A DNA stretch of 64,000 nt from Labrenzia sp. DG1229 (GTDB lineage: Bacteria; Pseudomonadota; Alphaproteobacteria; Rhizobiales; Stappiaceae): positions 68,023 to 132,022 of the forward strand of contig NZ_KI928931.1 in NCBI RefSeq assembly GCF_000521215.1, given 5' to 3'. Positions 46,283-58,868 of this stretch are shown piece by piece; positions within the stretch are counted from its first letter, which is position 1, and every line of letters begins with the position of its first letter. The position numbers and the translations under genes are program-made. The notes beneath the pieces are model-generated. The model saw only the letters and a list, made by a program, of their open reading frames with translations, was not told the origin of the DNA and did no database searches.

Positions 46283-47332
46283 ATGCGGATCGGATTTCAG
46301 GCAGGAGCCATAAACGAGCGCGGGATGAGCGTTGCGCTCTTTGACTATGCCCTCGGTGTTCAGGACATATTGGGTCACGAGGCCATCGTTTTTTACAGCG
46401 ATAGCCACAGCGATCCGGCGGTCGTCGAAAAGTTCCGCAAATCACTGCAAATGGTGCCGGTCCCGCTGGAACAGGACGGACGTGACGTCAGCGACCCTTT
46501 CAAGCTGGATTTTTGCTACTTCATCCGGGACGGGCGCAATCGACCCCTGAATATCAGCGCCAACCGGATTGGTGTCCACGCGGTTTTCCGGCATTTCGAA
46601 CCTCATGGCGATGTCTATGCCTATGTCTCAGACTGGCTTTCGAACTGGATGACGGGCGGTCGAGCTCCGGCCGTGCCGCATATAGTGGACCTGCCATCAG
46701 CAAACGCGGACTTGCGTTCCGAGCTCGGAATTCCGGACGATGCATTTGTTGTTGGACGATATGGCGGGTATGACCAGTTCAATATTCCATTTGTTCACGA
46801 CGCCGTCGCCGAAGCGCTCGAACGCAGGTCAAATCTGCACTTCCTTTTCGTCAATACGGAAAAGTTTCTTGATCATCCACGCGCCGTGTTTCTGCCTCCG
46901 GTTGTCAATCCGATGGAAAAGTCCCGGTTCATCAACAGCTGTGACGTTGGCCTGAACGCAAAGAAAATCGGCGAGAGCTTTGGCCTCGCAATCGCCGAAT
47001 TTCTGAACTTCGGCAAACCTGTCTTCAGCTGGGCAGGTGGGATGGACCAGAACCATGTCTTTCTCACTCCCGAGCATGATTGGAATTACCACACGCGCAG
47101 GGATCTTCTTCACCTTCTGACAGACTATGCCCCCAACCCGATGGATAGCGATCTTGCCAGCCGGTCAGTCGATCCCTACAGGCCGGAGGCGGTGATGAAG
47201 CGATTCGACAGCGCTTTTCTGTCTGGAACCTATTCGGCGGAAGACTTGCGTCTGCCAGCGAGTTTCAAGGCAAAACGATATGTGCAGGAAAAGATCCTGC
47301 GGGCAAAATTCAGGCTCTGGAAAAGCGTGTAA
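46283..47332 (+). CDS. Glycosyltransferase-like protein (GT4-type fold)
   Basis: 349 residues. The GT-B pattern is seen in the C-terminal half: IPDDAFVVGRYGGYDQFNIP, LFVNTEKFLDHPRAVFLPP, and GESFGLAIAEFLNFGKPVFS (the conserved E-x7-E-type glycosyltransferase element). The N-terminal half has HAVFRHFEPHGDVYAYVSDW. Likely transfers a sugar to a surface polysaccharide, glycolipid or protein. It is 23 bp before the GT17 gene, so the pair is cotranscribed. Confidence 0.75.
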   Translation: MRIGFQAGAINERGMSVALFDYALGVQDILGHEAIVFYSDSHSDPAVVEKFRKSLQMVPVPLEQDGRDVSDPFKLDFCYFIRDGRNRPLNISANRIGVHAVFRHFEPHGDVYAYVSDWLSNWMTGGRAPAVPHIVDLPSANADLRSELGIPDDAFVVGRYGGYDQFNIPFVHDAVAEALERRSNLHFLFVNTEKFLDHPRAVFLPPVVNPMEKSRFINSCDVGLNAKKIGESFGLAIAEFLNFGKPVFSWAGGMDQNHVFLTPEHDWNYHTRRDLLHLLTDYAPNPMDSDLASRSVDPYRPEAVMKRFDSAFLSGTYSAEDLRLPASFKAKRYVQEKILRAKFRLWKSV

Positions 47333-47355
47333 CGGGCGGGACTGGAACTTTAAAG

Positions 47356-48213
47356 ATGATGCTTTATGACTGTTTTGTCTTTCACAACGAATTTGATCTC
47401 CTGGAAATCCGCCTGCGCGAAATGGGCGACTGTGTTGACAGGTTTGTTCTCGTTGAAGCCGATCAGACACAGCGCGGATCACCGAAGCCGTTCTATTTTG
47501 ATGAAAACAGAGACCGTTTTGCACCGTGGGCCGACAAGATCATCGATCTGCAGGTTCGGTTCCCTGACGAGCTTCCACCTGCGCTCGGTGTCTACAAGAA
47601 CCGCCGGAAAAAGGATTGGGAACGCGAGAACTACCAGCGAAACTGCATTTCACATGCTTTGGAGAGCTGTGATCCCGACGATCTGATATTGTTGTCGGAT
47701 GTCGACGAAATCGTTCGTGCCCCGACCCTTGCGAAGGTCACGGCGGAGCGACTTTACAGGGGCAGATTGCTGGTATTCGAGCAAAGTCTGCACAAGCATC
47801 ATCTGGATCGCATCGTTCCCGGCAAGAACTGGCTGCTCGGATCGCGCATGATCGAGAAGAAATATTTGACGACGCCTCAGCAATTGCGCCGAACAAAGGC
47901 ACGGATGACCAAGAAGTCGTATATTCCGGATTTCGCGACACAGCCATTTCTCAGAATACGGAACCACAATCTGTCGGGTATTGGCAGACCGGTGAAAATC
48001 ATTCCCGATGCAGGATGGCATTTTTCCTCCATGGGCGGTCTTGAGGCTTTCAAGACCAAGCTGGACTCGGTCGTTCATGGACAGACGGTCGATACCAGCG
48101 ATATCCGAGAACTTTATGAGCGGGAACTCGTCGGGACGCAGATCATTCCGCCAGCCGACCTTCCTGCCTGCGTTCAGGACGGCAATTTTGATCACATGCT
48201 TGCGCGGAGTTAG
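47356..48213 (+). CDS. Glycosyltransferase family 17 (N-acetylglucosaminyltransferase-like)
   Basis: 285 residues matching GT17: LYDCFVFHNEFDLLEIRLRE, VDRFVLVEADQTQRGSPKPF, NCISHALESCDPDDLILLSD with the DVDEI metal motif, and WHFSSMGGLEAFKTKLDS at the end. Members include eukaryotic beta-1,4-N-acetylglucosaminyltransferase III-like and bacterial surface-polysaccharide enzymes. Same operon as the preceding transferase. Acceptor unknown. Confidence 0.88.
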   Translation: MMLYDCFVFHNEFDLLEIRLREMGDCVDRFVLVEADQTQRGSPKPFYFDENRDRFAPWADKIIDLQVRFPDELPPALGVYKNRRKKDWERENYQRNCISHALESCDPDDLILLSDVDEIVRAPTLAKVTAERLYRGRLLVFEQSLHKHHLDRIVPGKNWLLGSRMIEKKYLTTPQQLRRTKARMTKKSYIPDFATQPFLRIRNHNLSGIGRPVKIIPDAGWHFSSMGGLEAFKTKLDSVVHGQTVDTSDIRELYERELVGTQIIPPADLPACVQDGNFDHMLARS

Positions 48214-48252
48214 CGCAATCGGATTTGTACAGCTTGCAGCCGCCGGAAGAGA

Positions 48253-49965
48253 TCACGACATGGTATTCGTGAATTGCTCCGGTCGCCGTCGGACAACGTT
48301 CACGTAGTATGAGATGGCGGTCAAAATGCGCAGGAACGCCTTTCCCAGGTCTTCCTTCCAGTTCTCCGGAAGGCGGCTTCCCGACGTGTCCTGAGCGGTT
48401 TCTTCCGGGAAACGGAAGCCAAGCAGTCTGTCGACTTCGAGAATGTCAGCCTGCAGTTTCTGAAATTCCCAAGTCGGTAGATTGCTCGCCATGCCGCTGT
48501 GGACGTGTGAGAATTTCTCGGAAAGCTCGGTGAGCTCGCTGTTTTCGGGTGGCGGATCAAGCGGCAGGTCAATGATTTCAATGCGCAAAGAACGCAAGTT
48601 TGCGATTGCCCGGGCAAAATCCTCGCGGATCAGGTCTTCGGAGCTTTCCAGTGAAGAGGCTCCGATTTCAAGATAGTCCGCCAGTGTTTCCGTCTTCACG
48701 AGGGGATTTCCGAGATTGGGTGCGCGAAGGTATTCTTCCAGGAGAGGTGGAAGTGCGGAAAAGGCCGGATCATAGCCCCTCAGTGCTTCACGCGCATCCT
48801 TGGCGTCCGACAGGTAGTGATCCAGCGCAAGCCTGAACATGTCTCGACTGCCCCGGAAGGCGTCATATACGAATTGCCACTCCGGTATCGTGGCCAGGGT
48901 CTGGAGCGTCAGAAAAACGTTGCTGTCGAATGCCTTGGCAGGGTCGCTCGTCTTTGACGCCATTGTAAAATTGTTGATGTAGCGTTTCACGTCCCGCGGG
49001 TTGATCCCGCCGCCTGCCGAGACGAGATAGCGCAGATGAGGGAGAATATCGTCAATGAGGACGTCTTTCTGTGTTTGCGGCAGCCTCGCCTCAAGGGCCA
49101 TGGAATTCACGAGATCTTCAACATTGTCGCTGCTTACCGGTCGCAGTTCGAACGGGACCTGGAAAATCTTCTTGATGTAATCGGCACCTTCTATCGGACG
49201 GGTGAGTGGGACGTCCGTGTCACCTTCCCGAGACGCGGTCTTGTATATGCTGTCAATGCTCCAGGCGATAACATCCTTGTCGAGACCGACAATAAAAACG
49301 AAACCGTCAAGATCGAAAAACAGTTTCATGGATTCCAGAACAGAGAGCGCGCCTTTCGGCAGGCAGCGGTCCAGGTCGTCTATGAACACCACAATCCGCC
49401 GTGCGGGGTTGTCTTTCGCGAAGGTTTCAAATGCCAGACTCAAAGCGCGAAAACTGGCGAAATAAGACGATTTCGGAACGCTTGCCTTTTCTTCCTCTTC
49501 CTTGATGTTCTTCGCCGACATCAACATCTTGTTGGCATCGACAGAAATTGAAAGGGCATCTCCCAGCCCGGCCTTAAAAGAAAGGCCGGCTGTGATTGAG
49601 TAGGCGACCTGGCCGATCGTTTTGATCAGAGTTTCGATTTTTTCGTCATTTCCACCCTGATCCTCGAGCCATTTGTCGAGAGCGGCCTGAATTGAATCGA
49701 GCAAGGGAATGATCAGGTGATCTTCCTTTTCATAGCGCCACGCGCTGAAGTCCACCTTGACGATATTCTTGTTCGGTTTCAGCTTGTGTCGTATGCGCTC
49801 CATCAGGGTGGTCTTTCCAGACCCCCATCCACCGAAAATGCCGATTGCGAATCGGGGTGGACTGTTATGCACGATGTCGGCAAATGCGTTTGCGTACCGG
49901 TCAAAACCAAGCTGTGGAGACTTCGCAGGCTGGTCGAGGATGATCTGCCAATCACTGTGGTCCAT
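48253..49965 (-). CDS. KAP-family P-loop NTPase
   Basis: 570 residues from ATG 49965 (AAGG upstream). Walker A GGWGSGKTT at 45-53 and Walker B IVVFIDDLDR with Asp196/197/199 mark the KAP P-loop group. Between them lies a region (about 120-145) that could insert in membrane. KAP ATPases are sporadic and often membrane-linked, and some family members (such as the PifA-related T7-exclusion protein) act against phage. It stands alone, convergent with the GT17 gene, without other defence genes. Function not assignable. A start at 50037 is also possible. Confidence 0.85.
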   Translation of the reverse strand: MDHSDWQIILDQPAKSPQLGFDRYANAFADIVHNSPPRFAIGIFGGWGSGKTTLMERIRHKLKPNKNIVKVDFSAWRYEKEDHLIIPLLDSIQAALDKWLEDQGGNDEKIETLIKTIGQVAYSITAGLSFKAGLGDALSISVDANKMLMSAKNIKEEEEKASVPKSSYFASFRALSLAFETFAKDNPARRIVVFIDDLDRCLPKGALSVLESMKLFFDLDGFVFIVGLDKDVIAWSIDSIYKTASREGDTDVPLTRPIEGADYIKKIFQVPFELRPVSSDNVEDLVNSMALEARLPQTQKDVLIDDILPHLRYLVSAGGGINPRDVKRYINNFTMASKTSDPAKAFDSNVFLTLQTLATIPEWQFVYDAFRGSRDMFRLALDHYLSDAKDAREALRGYDPAFSALPPLLEEYLRAPNLGNPLVKTETLADYLEIGASSLESSEDLIREDFARAIANLRSLRIEIIDLPLDPPPENSELTELSEKFSHVHSGMASNLPTWEFQKLQADILEVDRLLGFRFPEETAQDTSGSRLPENWKEDLGKAFLRILTAISYYVNVVRRRPEQFTNTMS

Positions 49966-50298
49966 TGGTCTGCCTTCATTCGAGGATGCCGCGTGTAGGC
50001 GGCCAGTCTTGCTTGCAGTTATTTGAAAGTCGGGCATTACAAGGCGGATTGAACTCGCGGTAAAAACCCGGGCGATCTGCAAACATACACTTCCGATCAA
50101 TCGACACCTTGAATGACGCACGCCAGAGGGCCCGCAGCCTCGTGTCGTTGCCAGTCTCAAGCGCATTGAAAACCCATGATTGGCCGCATCATGGACTTAA
50201 GTCAAAGGGTTGAGAGACGTCGCGGACATCATCCCGTGCCGTGTTATCGCCAATTCGCGTCGGATTCGCTTGTGCCGCTTGCATCTGCTTTCAAGTTC

Positions 50299-50318
50299 AT
50301 ATAAAGATATCTTTATAT
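50299..50318. promoter_or_regulatory. Perfect 20-bp palindrome, likely SAM-cycle regulator operator
   Basis: ATATAAAGATATCTTTATAT is its own complement. It lies 36 bp before the ArsR-methyltransferase start and ahead of metF-metH. ArsR-family regulators of SAM/SAH metabolism (SahR/SamR type) are known to bind AT-rich palindromes of this kind, so autoregulation is plausible. Confidence 0.7.
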
Positions 50319-50353
50319 CGACATTGATGCTGACAAGGCATAAGCTACTACGC

Positions 50354-51364
50354 ATGACCGACGAACCGACGCTTTCCGTGGAAGATACGCTTGCCGCCCT
50401 CAGGGCTGTCGGCGAAGCCACACGATTGCGCCTTATCGCATTGCTGGCCGAAAGCGAGTTGACTGTGAAAGATGCGACAGCGATCCTCGGACAGAGCCAG
50501 CCGCGCATCTCACGCCATCTGAAGCTTCTTGCCGAAGCGGATCTGATACAACGATTTCCTGAAGGGTCGTGGGTGTACTATCGCCTGGCTGATGGTCCTG
50601 AAGGCGAACTTGCCAGGGGACTGGTTGAACGTATTTCCAGAGAAGATCCCGTTCTTGCCGCCGATCAGGAACGTTTCCGGGCCATTCGCAAGGCCAAGGC
50701 GGAGGAAGCTGCTTCCTACTTCGCCGCGCGTGCGCTCACCTGGGACAGGGAACGCTCCCTGCACGTGTCGGAAGATGACGTGGAAACAGCGATGCAATCG
50801 GCGCTCGGGGATACGCCGTTCCAGTCGTTTCTGGATCTGGGAACGGGTACGGGCCGGCTGCTGGAAGTCTTTTCGGAGCAGTATACCTCTGCACTTGGTA
50901 TTGATGCGTCGCACGACATGCTGGCGGTGGCACGGGCAAATCTGGCAAAATCAAAACTTGGCAACGCACAGGTACGCCATGGCGACGTCTATGCCCTGAA
51001 TGTACCGCCGCGGTCTTTCGACGTTGTCGCGATCCATCAGGTTCTGCACTTTCTCGATGAGCCGGCGCGGGCACTTGCCGAAGCTGCACGCGCCCTGCGG
51101 CCCGGAGGCCGTCTCATGATCATCGATTTCGCACCGCATGAACTGGAGTTCCTGCGCGACAACCATGCCCACCGCCGGCTCGGCTTTGCCCATGACCAGA
51201 TGGAGCGCTGGCTGGAAGCTCTAGAACTCGATCTGGAACAGGTCACCGACCTGGTTCCGGGAGACGACACAAAAAACAACCTAACCGTTACGCTTTGGCT
51301 TGCCCGTGATCGACGCATTGTCACCGATTGGCCCGCGCGCGACACGTCCCGAGAGGTCGCCTGA
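50354..51364 (+). CDS. ArsR-type regulator fused to SAM-dependent methyltransferase
   Basis: 336 residues from ATG 50354; an alternative ATG 50327 would overlap less of the operator. Residues about 10-85 form an ArsR winged helix (EATRLRLIALLAESELTVKD; GQSQPRISRHLKLLAEAD). Residues about 150-310 are a class I methyltransferase (FLDLGTGTGRLLEVFSEQY; RPGGRLMIIDFAPHELEFLR). In alphaproteobacteria such fusions precede methionine-cycle genes and may sense SAM or SAH. metF starts one base after its stop, so the operon is tight. The regulatory role is inferred from context. Confidence 0.9.
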   Translation: MTDEPTLSVEDTLAALRAVGEATRLRLIALLAESELTVKDATAILGQSQPRISRHLKLLAEADLIQRFPEGSWVYYRLADGPEGELARGLVERISREDPVLAADQERFRAIRKAKAEEAASYFAARALTWDRERSLHVSEDDVETAMQSALGDTPFQSFLDLGTGTGRLLEVFSEQYTSALGIDASHDMLAVARANLAKSKLGNAQVRHGDVYALNVPPRSFDVVAIHQVLHFLDEPARALAEAARALRPGGRLMIIDFAPHELEFLRDNHAHRRLGFAHDQMERWLEALELDLEQVTDLVPGDDTKNNLTVTLWLARDRRIVTDWPARDTSREVA

Positions 51365-51365
51365 C

Positions 51366-52277
51366 ATGTCTGAATTTTCGAACCGCCGCTCACACCAGGC
51401 CGCTCTATCGCCAATTACGGCGTCCTTTGAGTTCTTCCCTCCGAAGTCCGACAAAATGGCTGAAACGCTCTGGGGCACGGTCAAGCGGCTGGAACCGCTC
51501 AGCCCGTCCTTTGTTTCCGTAACATACGGCGCTGGTGGCTCGACACGGGAGCGGACCCACAAGACAGTCGAGCGTATCCTGGGGGAAACTGACCTCAGCC
51601 CTGCTGCCCATCTCACCTGCGTGGGCGCGTCTCGCGAAGAAGTCGATGCCATCATCGAGGATTACTGGAAACTGGGTGTGCGCAATCTGGTTGCGCTGCG
51701 CGGGGATCCGCTGGAGGGCATCGGCAGTCGCTATGTGCCCCGGGAGGACGGCTACGCCTATGCTTCCGATCTTGTGGCCGGGATCAAGAAAATCGCCGAT
51801 TTCGATATTTCCGTTTCCGGATATCCTGAAAAACACCCTGAAAGCGGCAGCTGGCAGAGTGAAATCGACAACCTGAAACGCAAGGTTGATGCAGGTGCGG
51901 ACCGGATAATTACCCAGTACTTCTTCGACAATGACATGTTCGATGATTATCTGGATCGGATCGCGGCGGCTGGTATCAACGTGCCGGTGATTCCCGGCAT
52001 TCTGCCAATCCATAATTTCGAGCAGACCATGGTGTTTTCGGCCAAGTGCGGCACCAGTATCCCGTCATGGCTCGCCCGCAGGTTTGCCGGCCTTCACAAC
52101 GACCCTGAAACACGGAAACTCGTTGGCGTAGCGATTGCCTGCGAACAGGTCATGGATCTAGTCGACCGAGGCATCAACGACTTTCATTTCTACACCATGA
52201 ACAGGGCTGATCTGACCTACGCGATCTGCCACATGCTCGGCATGGGACAGCAAGCACCGGAGAACATGGCAGCCTGA
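51366..52277 (+). CDS. metF: Methylenetetrahydrofolate reductase
   Basis: 303 residues from ATG 51366. MetF features: ITASFEFFPPKSDKM, SVTYGAGGSTRERTH, VALRGDPL, TQYFFDND and VPVIPGILPI. It reduces 5,10-methylene-THF to 5-methyl-THF with FAD and NAD(P)H, supplying MetH. The upstream extension to 51300 overlaps the regulator and is rejected. Followed 291 bp later by metH. Confidence 0.96.
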   Translation: MSEFSNRRSHQAALSPITASFEFFPPKSDKMAETLWGTVKRLEPLSPSFVSVTYGAGGSTRERTHKTVERILGETDLSPAAHLTCVGASREEVDAIIEDYWKLGVRNLVALRGDPLEGIGSRYVPREDGYAYASDLVAGIKKIADFDISVSGYPEKHPESGSWQSEIDNLKRKVDAGADRIITQYFFDNDMFDDYLDRIAAAGINVPVIPGILPIHNFEQTMVFSAKCGTSIPSWLARRFAGLHNDPETRKLVGVAIACEQVMDLVDRGINDFHFYTMNRADLTYAICHMLGMGQQAPENMAA

Positions 52278-52568
52278 AGATCCAGGAAGACCCTCAAGCT
52301 GAGCCTTGACGACAAAGGGCTCGGCTTCCGAATGCGGCAACTGTGTAAGTCTGGCGTTGCACGGTAACTGGGGGCAACTGGCCAAGGCTCTGCAAAACTC
52401 CCTTTTTGCTTGTGGGGATGGGGCCTCGCGTAGGGCAATCGGTCAAACCGAACACCGCGAGAAAAGCTGTTCCTGAAACAGGAGGGACAGCTCGCCCGGC
52501 AATTCAAGAGGCACTTTCACGTTGAGTGCCGATCCAAAATTAACTCGACTGTCCGGAAGGAAATACCC
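52278..52568 (+). other. Untranslated region between metF and metH
   Basis: 291 bp with no supported gene. It contains a hairpin AGCTGTTCCTG-AAA-CAGGA...ACAGCT (52465-52492) with a GGG bulge. I could not match the SAM-II, SAM-V, SAH or cobalamin riboswitch consensus, but an element regulating metH is possible. Confidence 0.4.
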
Positions 52569-56297
<3,729 letters not shown>

Positions 56298-56326
56298 AAT
56301 TGCTCGCCCTGATTACGTGTCGATGA

Positions 56327-56366
56327 GAAGCCTCCCGTGGAGAGACTACGGGAGGCTTCCTTGTTT
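56327..56366 (+). terminator. Rho-independent terminator of metH
   Basis: GAAGCCTCCCGT (56327-56338) pairs with ACGGGAGGCTTC (56348-56359), followed by CTTGTTTTTTG. Confidence 0.85.
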
Positions 56367-56530
56367 TTTGTGAGCAAACAGAACGGTCTGGGAGATCAAT
56401 CAGGCGGTTCCTCGATCAATGAAAAGGTGCGTTCTTGTAATGTGCACGCAGTGCGCTAGAATGAGATTTATCAGGTGGACGGGGATTTCGATTCGCGGAC
56501 CACAAATGACAGAAAAAGACTGTGCACACG

Positions 56531-56660
56531 ACCAGAATTCTTCTGGTTCAGCACCGCCAGGACGCCTACAGAGGCCTCGTCGCTGCGTGACCCGCGAGGT
56601 TGCTTCGATCCTGGCGGGAAGCAATCCCAAGGTTTCGGGAGACGTTTGGCGTCTCCCGAA
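56531..56660. repeat. Three successive hairpins in the metH-MAPEG gap
   Basis: ACCAGAA-TTC-TTCTGGT (56531-56547), TTGCTTC-N11-GAAGCAA (56600-56624) and TTCGGGAGACG-TTTGG-CGTCTCCCGAA (56634-56660) are each perfect. They lie 3' to both convergent genes (metH and the MAPEG gene). The run may be a repeat element, a minus-strand terminator or a structured RNA; no coding frame is convincing in 56298-56767. Confidence 0.45.
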
Positions 56661-56767
56661 TTCTGGTTGCTCTCAATCAGGTTCCTGACCAAGCAAAAAA
56701 ACTTTCAGATGATTTGTCGCTCCCGGTTTCAAACCAGACAAGCGTCACCCCCTTCTGCATAAACGCT

Positions 56768-57352
56768 TTAAATCAGCAAGCTGATCGCCAGGTACCCGGC
56801 GATCCCATAAAGGGAAAGCAGACTGAGGCTCATGAACAATCCGCGCGCACCGCTCTTTCCGGTCAAAAAGCTGAACGTGTGGCCGAGCCGTCCCAGCGCA
56901 AATCCGATCAGCCAGAAGCCTGCCGCCATGGCAGATGGAGACACCAGCGAAAATACGAAAGCCAAGAGGGCAAACAACGTGGTGTTCTCCGTTGCATTTC
57001 TGTGGGCATTGTGATGCCGTTCCAGTTCGGCGAACCCGTCTTGCGTGACATCTTCCCTGGTGAAGCCGCTGGTTTTCCATTCTTCAGGCGTTGCGCGAAT
57101 GTTGTACTTAAGCCTCGTCAACTCGGTGCTTGTCATCAACCAGGTGTGGTTCAAGACAAGCATCAGACCTGCAATGACGAGTGAAACAAGGATTTCGTGC
57201 GAGGGTAAGGCTATCGACACGGTACCGATCCCGAAGACCGCCAGACTCAGCGCGAGGCTGATCAAAATCAGCGCAACCGGGTAGGCCTTGATGACAAGGG
57301 CAACCCGTTTCTTGTTGTCGACCTGGTGAGGCACGTTAGAATTGAATCCCAA
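56768..57352 (-). CDS. MAPEG-family membrane protein
   Basis: 194 residues, four hydrophobic helices (about 22-48, 52-75, 125-145, 158-190). The loop RHHNAHRNATENTTLFALLA resembles the conserved MAPEG sequence (glutathione-binding region). Eukaryotic members are microsomal glutathione transferases and leukotriene-C4/PGE synthases; bacterial roles are poorly known. An ArsR-type regulator is 57 bp upstream on the same strand. Confidence 0.75.
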   Translation of the reverse strand: MGFNSNVPHQVDNKKRVALVIKAYPVALILISLALSLAVFGIGTVSIALPSHEILVSLVIAGLMLVLNHTWLMTSTELTRLKYNIRATPEEWKTSGFTREDVTQDGFAELERHHNAHRNATENTTLFALLAFVFSLVSPSAMAAGFWLIGFALGRLGHTFSFLTGKSGARGLFMSLSLLSLYGIAGYLAISLLI

Positions 57353-57409
57353 GTGAGTTACAGAATTGACTGAAACCGGTCACACGTAGTTCGTGGAGCC
57401 GAATGGATT

Positions 57410-58105
57410 CTAGTCGAGGCTTGAAGGAAAAAGCCTGTTTAGGTTTTCGTGGCCATTTGGAGAAATGTGGACCACACGGCTGTTTTTTTCGCGCCGAAGC
57501 CAGCCTTCTTCCTGGAACCGGACCAGGAGCGCTGCTCCGAGTGATCCTGCTAGATGGTTACGCCGTTCGCTCCAGTCAAGACAGGCCCTGCAGATCGGAC
57601 GGCGCGACAGCCTGAGACCCGCGAGATCGACACCGAAGCCGGTGACAAAATCTTCGCCACTGGCTGTAAGGCCCAAACCTCCCTTGTCCTGTGTGATTTT
57701 CAAAAAATCGCGCGACTGCAAACTGTCGAAGATCCTGACCGCCATATCGCCGGCAAGGTGATCATAACAGACACGGGACGTTCGCATGGCCGGATCGCGA
57801 GGCCCAGTGCGCGTGCGCAGATGCCCCTTGCGGGCAGCAAGTCCCATGAGGGCTTCGAGTGTCGTGCCGACATCGGGACCTGAAAGCGTGAAATAGCGGT
57901 GACGGCCCTGCTTCGCCTGAACCAGCAGCCCGCCTTCCTGCAGTTTTTTCAGGTGCGAACTGGCCGTCTGGCCGGTGATGCCGGCCTCGGCCGCCAATTC
58001 CGTTGCCGTCAGTGCCTTGCCGCTCATGAGAGCACTCAAGATGTTGGCGCGGGCCGGATCTCCGATCAGGGCGCCGATGCGAGTAATGTCTGGTCCGTCT
58101 TTCAT
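57410..58105 (-). CDS. ArsR-type winged-helix regulator with extended C-terminus
   Basis: 231 residues from ATG 58105. Residues about 5-75 have the ArsR fold (GDPARANILSALMSGKALTA; ITGQTASSHLKKLQEGGLLV). A second module follows from about 100 to 225 with several conserved Cys (CRACLDW), seen in the DUF-associated ArsR group that neighbours NIPSNAP/antibiotic-monooxygenase genes. Divergent from the NIPSNAP gene with a TTCGAT-ATCGAA operator between; it probably represses that cassette. Confidence 0.82.
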   Translation of the reverse strand: MKDGPDITRIGALIGDPARANILSALMSGKALTATELAAEAGITGQTASSHLKKLQEGGLLVQAKQGRHRYFTLSGPDVGTTLEALMGLAARKGHLRTRTGPRDPAMRTSRVCYDHLAGDMAVRIFDSLQSRDFLKITQDKGGLGLTASGEDFVTGFGVDLAGLRLSRRPICRACLDWSERRNHLAGSLGAALLVRFQEEGWLRREKNSRVVHISPNGHENLNRLFPSSLD

Positions 58106-58107
58106 GG

Positions 58108-58123
58108 TTCGATCCTCATCGAA
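58108..58123. promoter_or_regulatory. Inverted repeat TTCGAT-CCTC-ATCGAA
   Basis: A perfect 6-4-6 inverted repeat three bases before the ArsR start codon, in the divergent promoter. A likely operator for that regulator. Confidence 0.45.
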
Positions 58124-58181
58124 GCATTCTCGCCGCAGACCATGGCACAAACCGTCTTCAGGACCAACCGAAAAGGACCGG

Positions 58182-58516
58182 ATGATGATCACATGTTTTA
58201 TCCGCTATCACATCGACCCCACCAAAAGGGAAGCCTTCGAGGAATATGCCCGCAACTGGGGTCAGGCGATCCCACGCTGTGGTGCAGACCTGATCGGCTA
58301 CTTCGCGCCACACGAAGGATCAACCACACGTGCGTATGGCGTTTATTCCATTGAAAGCCTGGCCGCCTATAAACCTATCGCGCGCGTCTCGCCGCCGATC
58401 CTCTCGGACAAATGAATTATGAATTCGCCAACAGAGAAAAATTCATCTTGCGGGAAGACCGTACGTTTCTGACACTGGCCTCCGCGCCGCATGGCGAAGG
58501 GGAGAGTGGAAATTGA
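58182..58516 (+). pseudogene. NIPSNAP-family protein, frameshifted near codon 65
   Basis: From ATG 58182 the frame reads MMITCFIRYHIDPTKREAFE ... CGADLIGYFAPHEGSTTRAY, then a stop at 58415. One missing base between 58374 and 58375 restores [20 protein letters not shown], then [20 protein letters not shown], the normal NIPSNAP C-terminus, up to TGA 58514-58516. That stop overlaps the TTG start of the next gene, an arrangement expected of an intact operon. So the break is either a recent mutation or a sequence error. NIPSNAP proteins are stress- or antibiotic-linked dimeric ferredoxin-fold proteins. Confidence 0.75.
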
Positions 58517-58857
58517 TTGCAGTGATTTTCGAAGTCATTCCGCATGCGGACAAAAAGCAAAACTATCTTGATACGGCGGCGGAGATACGTCCGCTTCTTG
58601 AAGAGATCGATGGCTTTGTTTCCGTTGAACGATTCCAGAGCCTGAGCGACCCTGAAAAACTGCTCTCCGTTTCGTTTTTCCGCGACGAAGAGGCCCTGAA
58701 TGAATGGCGCAGGCTGACCGCACACAGAAAAGCGCAGCAAATCGGCCGAACCAGCTATTTCAAGGACTACAGGCTGCGTGTTGCGCACGTTCTTCGGGAT
58801 TACGGCATGGATGACCGTGAAGCAGCGCCTTCTGACAGCCTTGCAGTGCACGGCTGA
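58513..58857 (+). CDS. Antibiotic biosynthesis monooxygenase (ABM)-domain protein
   Basis: 114 residues. The pattern [53 protein letters not shown] and [20 protein letters not shown] is the ABM/dimeric alpha-beta-barrel fold. The start is TTG 58513, overlapping the NIPSNAP stop (TTGA) with GGGGAGAG upstream. May act in quinone or small-molecule oxidation or heme handling. Followed 11 bp later by the EamA gene. Confidence 0.82.
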   Translation: MIAVIFEVIPHADKKQNYLDTAAEIRPLLEEIDGFVSVERFQSLSDPEKLLSVSFFRDEEALNEWRRLTAHRKAQQIGRTSYFKDYRLRVAHVLRDYGMDDREAAPSDSLAVHG

Positions 58858-58868
58858 CGTTTCGGATC

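Noticed and set aside
52278-52568. Possible cobalamin or SAM riboswitch in the metF-metH gap
   Set aside because: Partial resemblances (GGGGGCAACTGG, GGCTCGGC) do not assemble into the known consensus.
56419-56688. Plus-strand 89-codon frame after metH
   Set aside because: It runs through the three hairpins and has no family match; probably non-coding.
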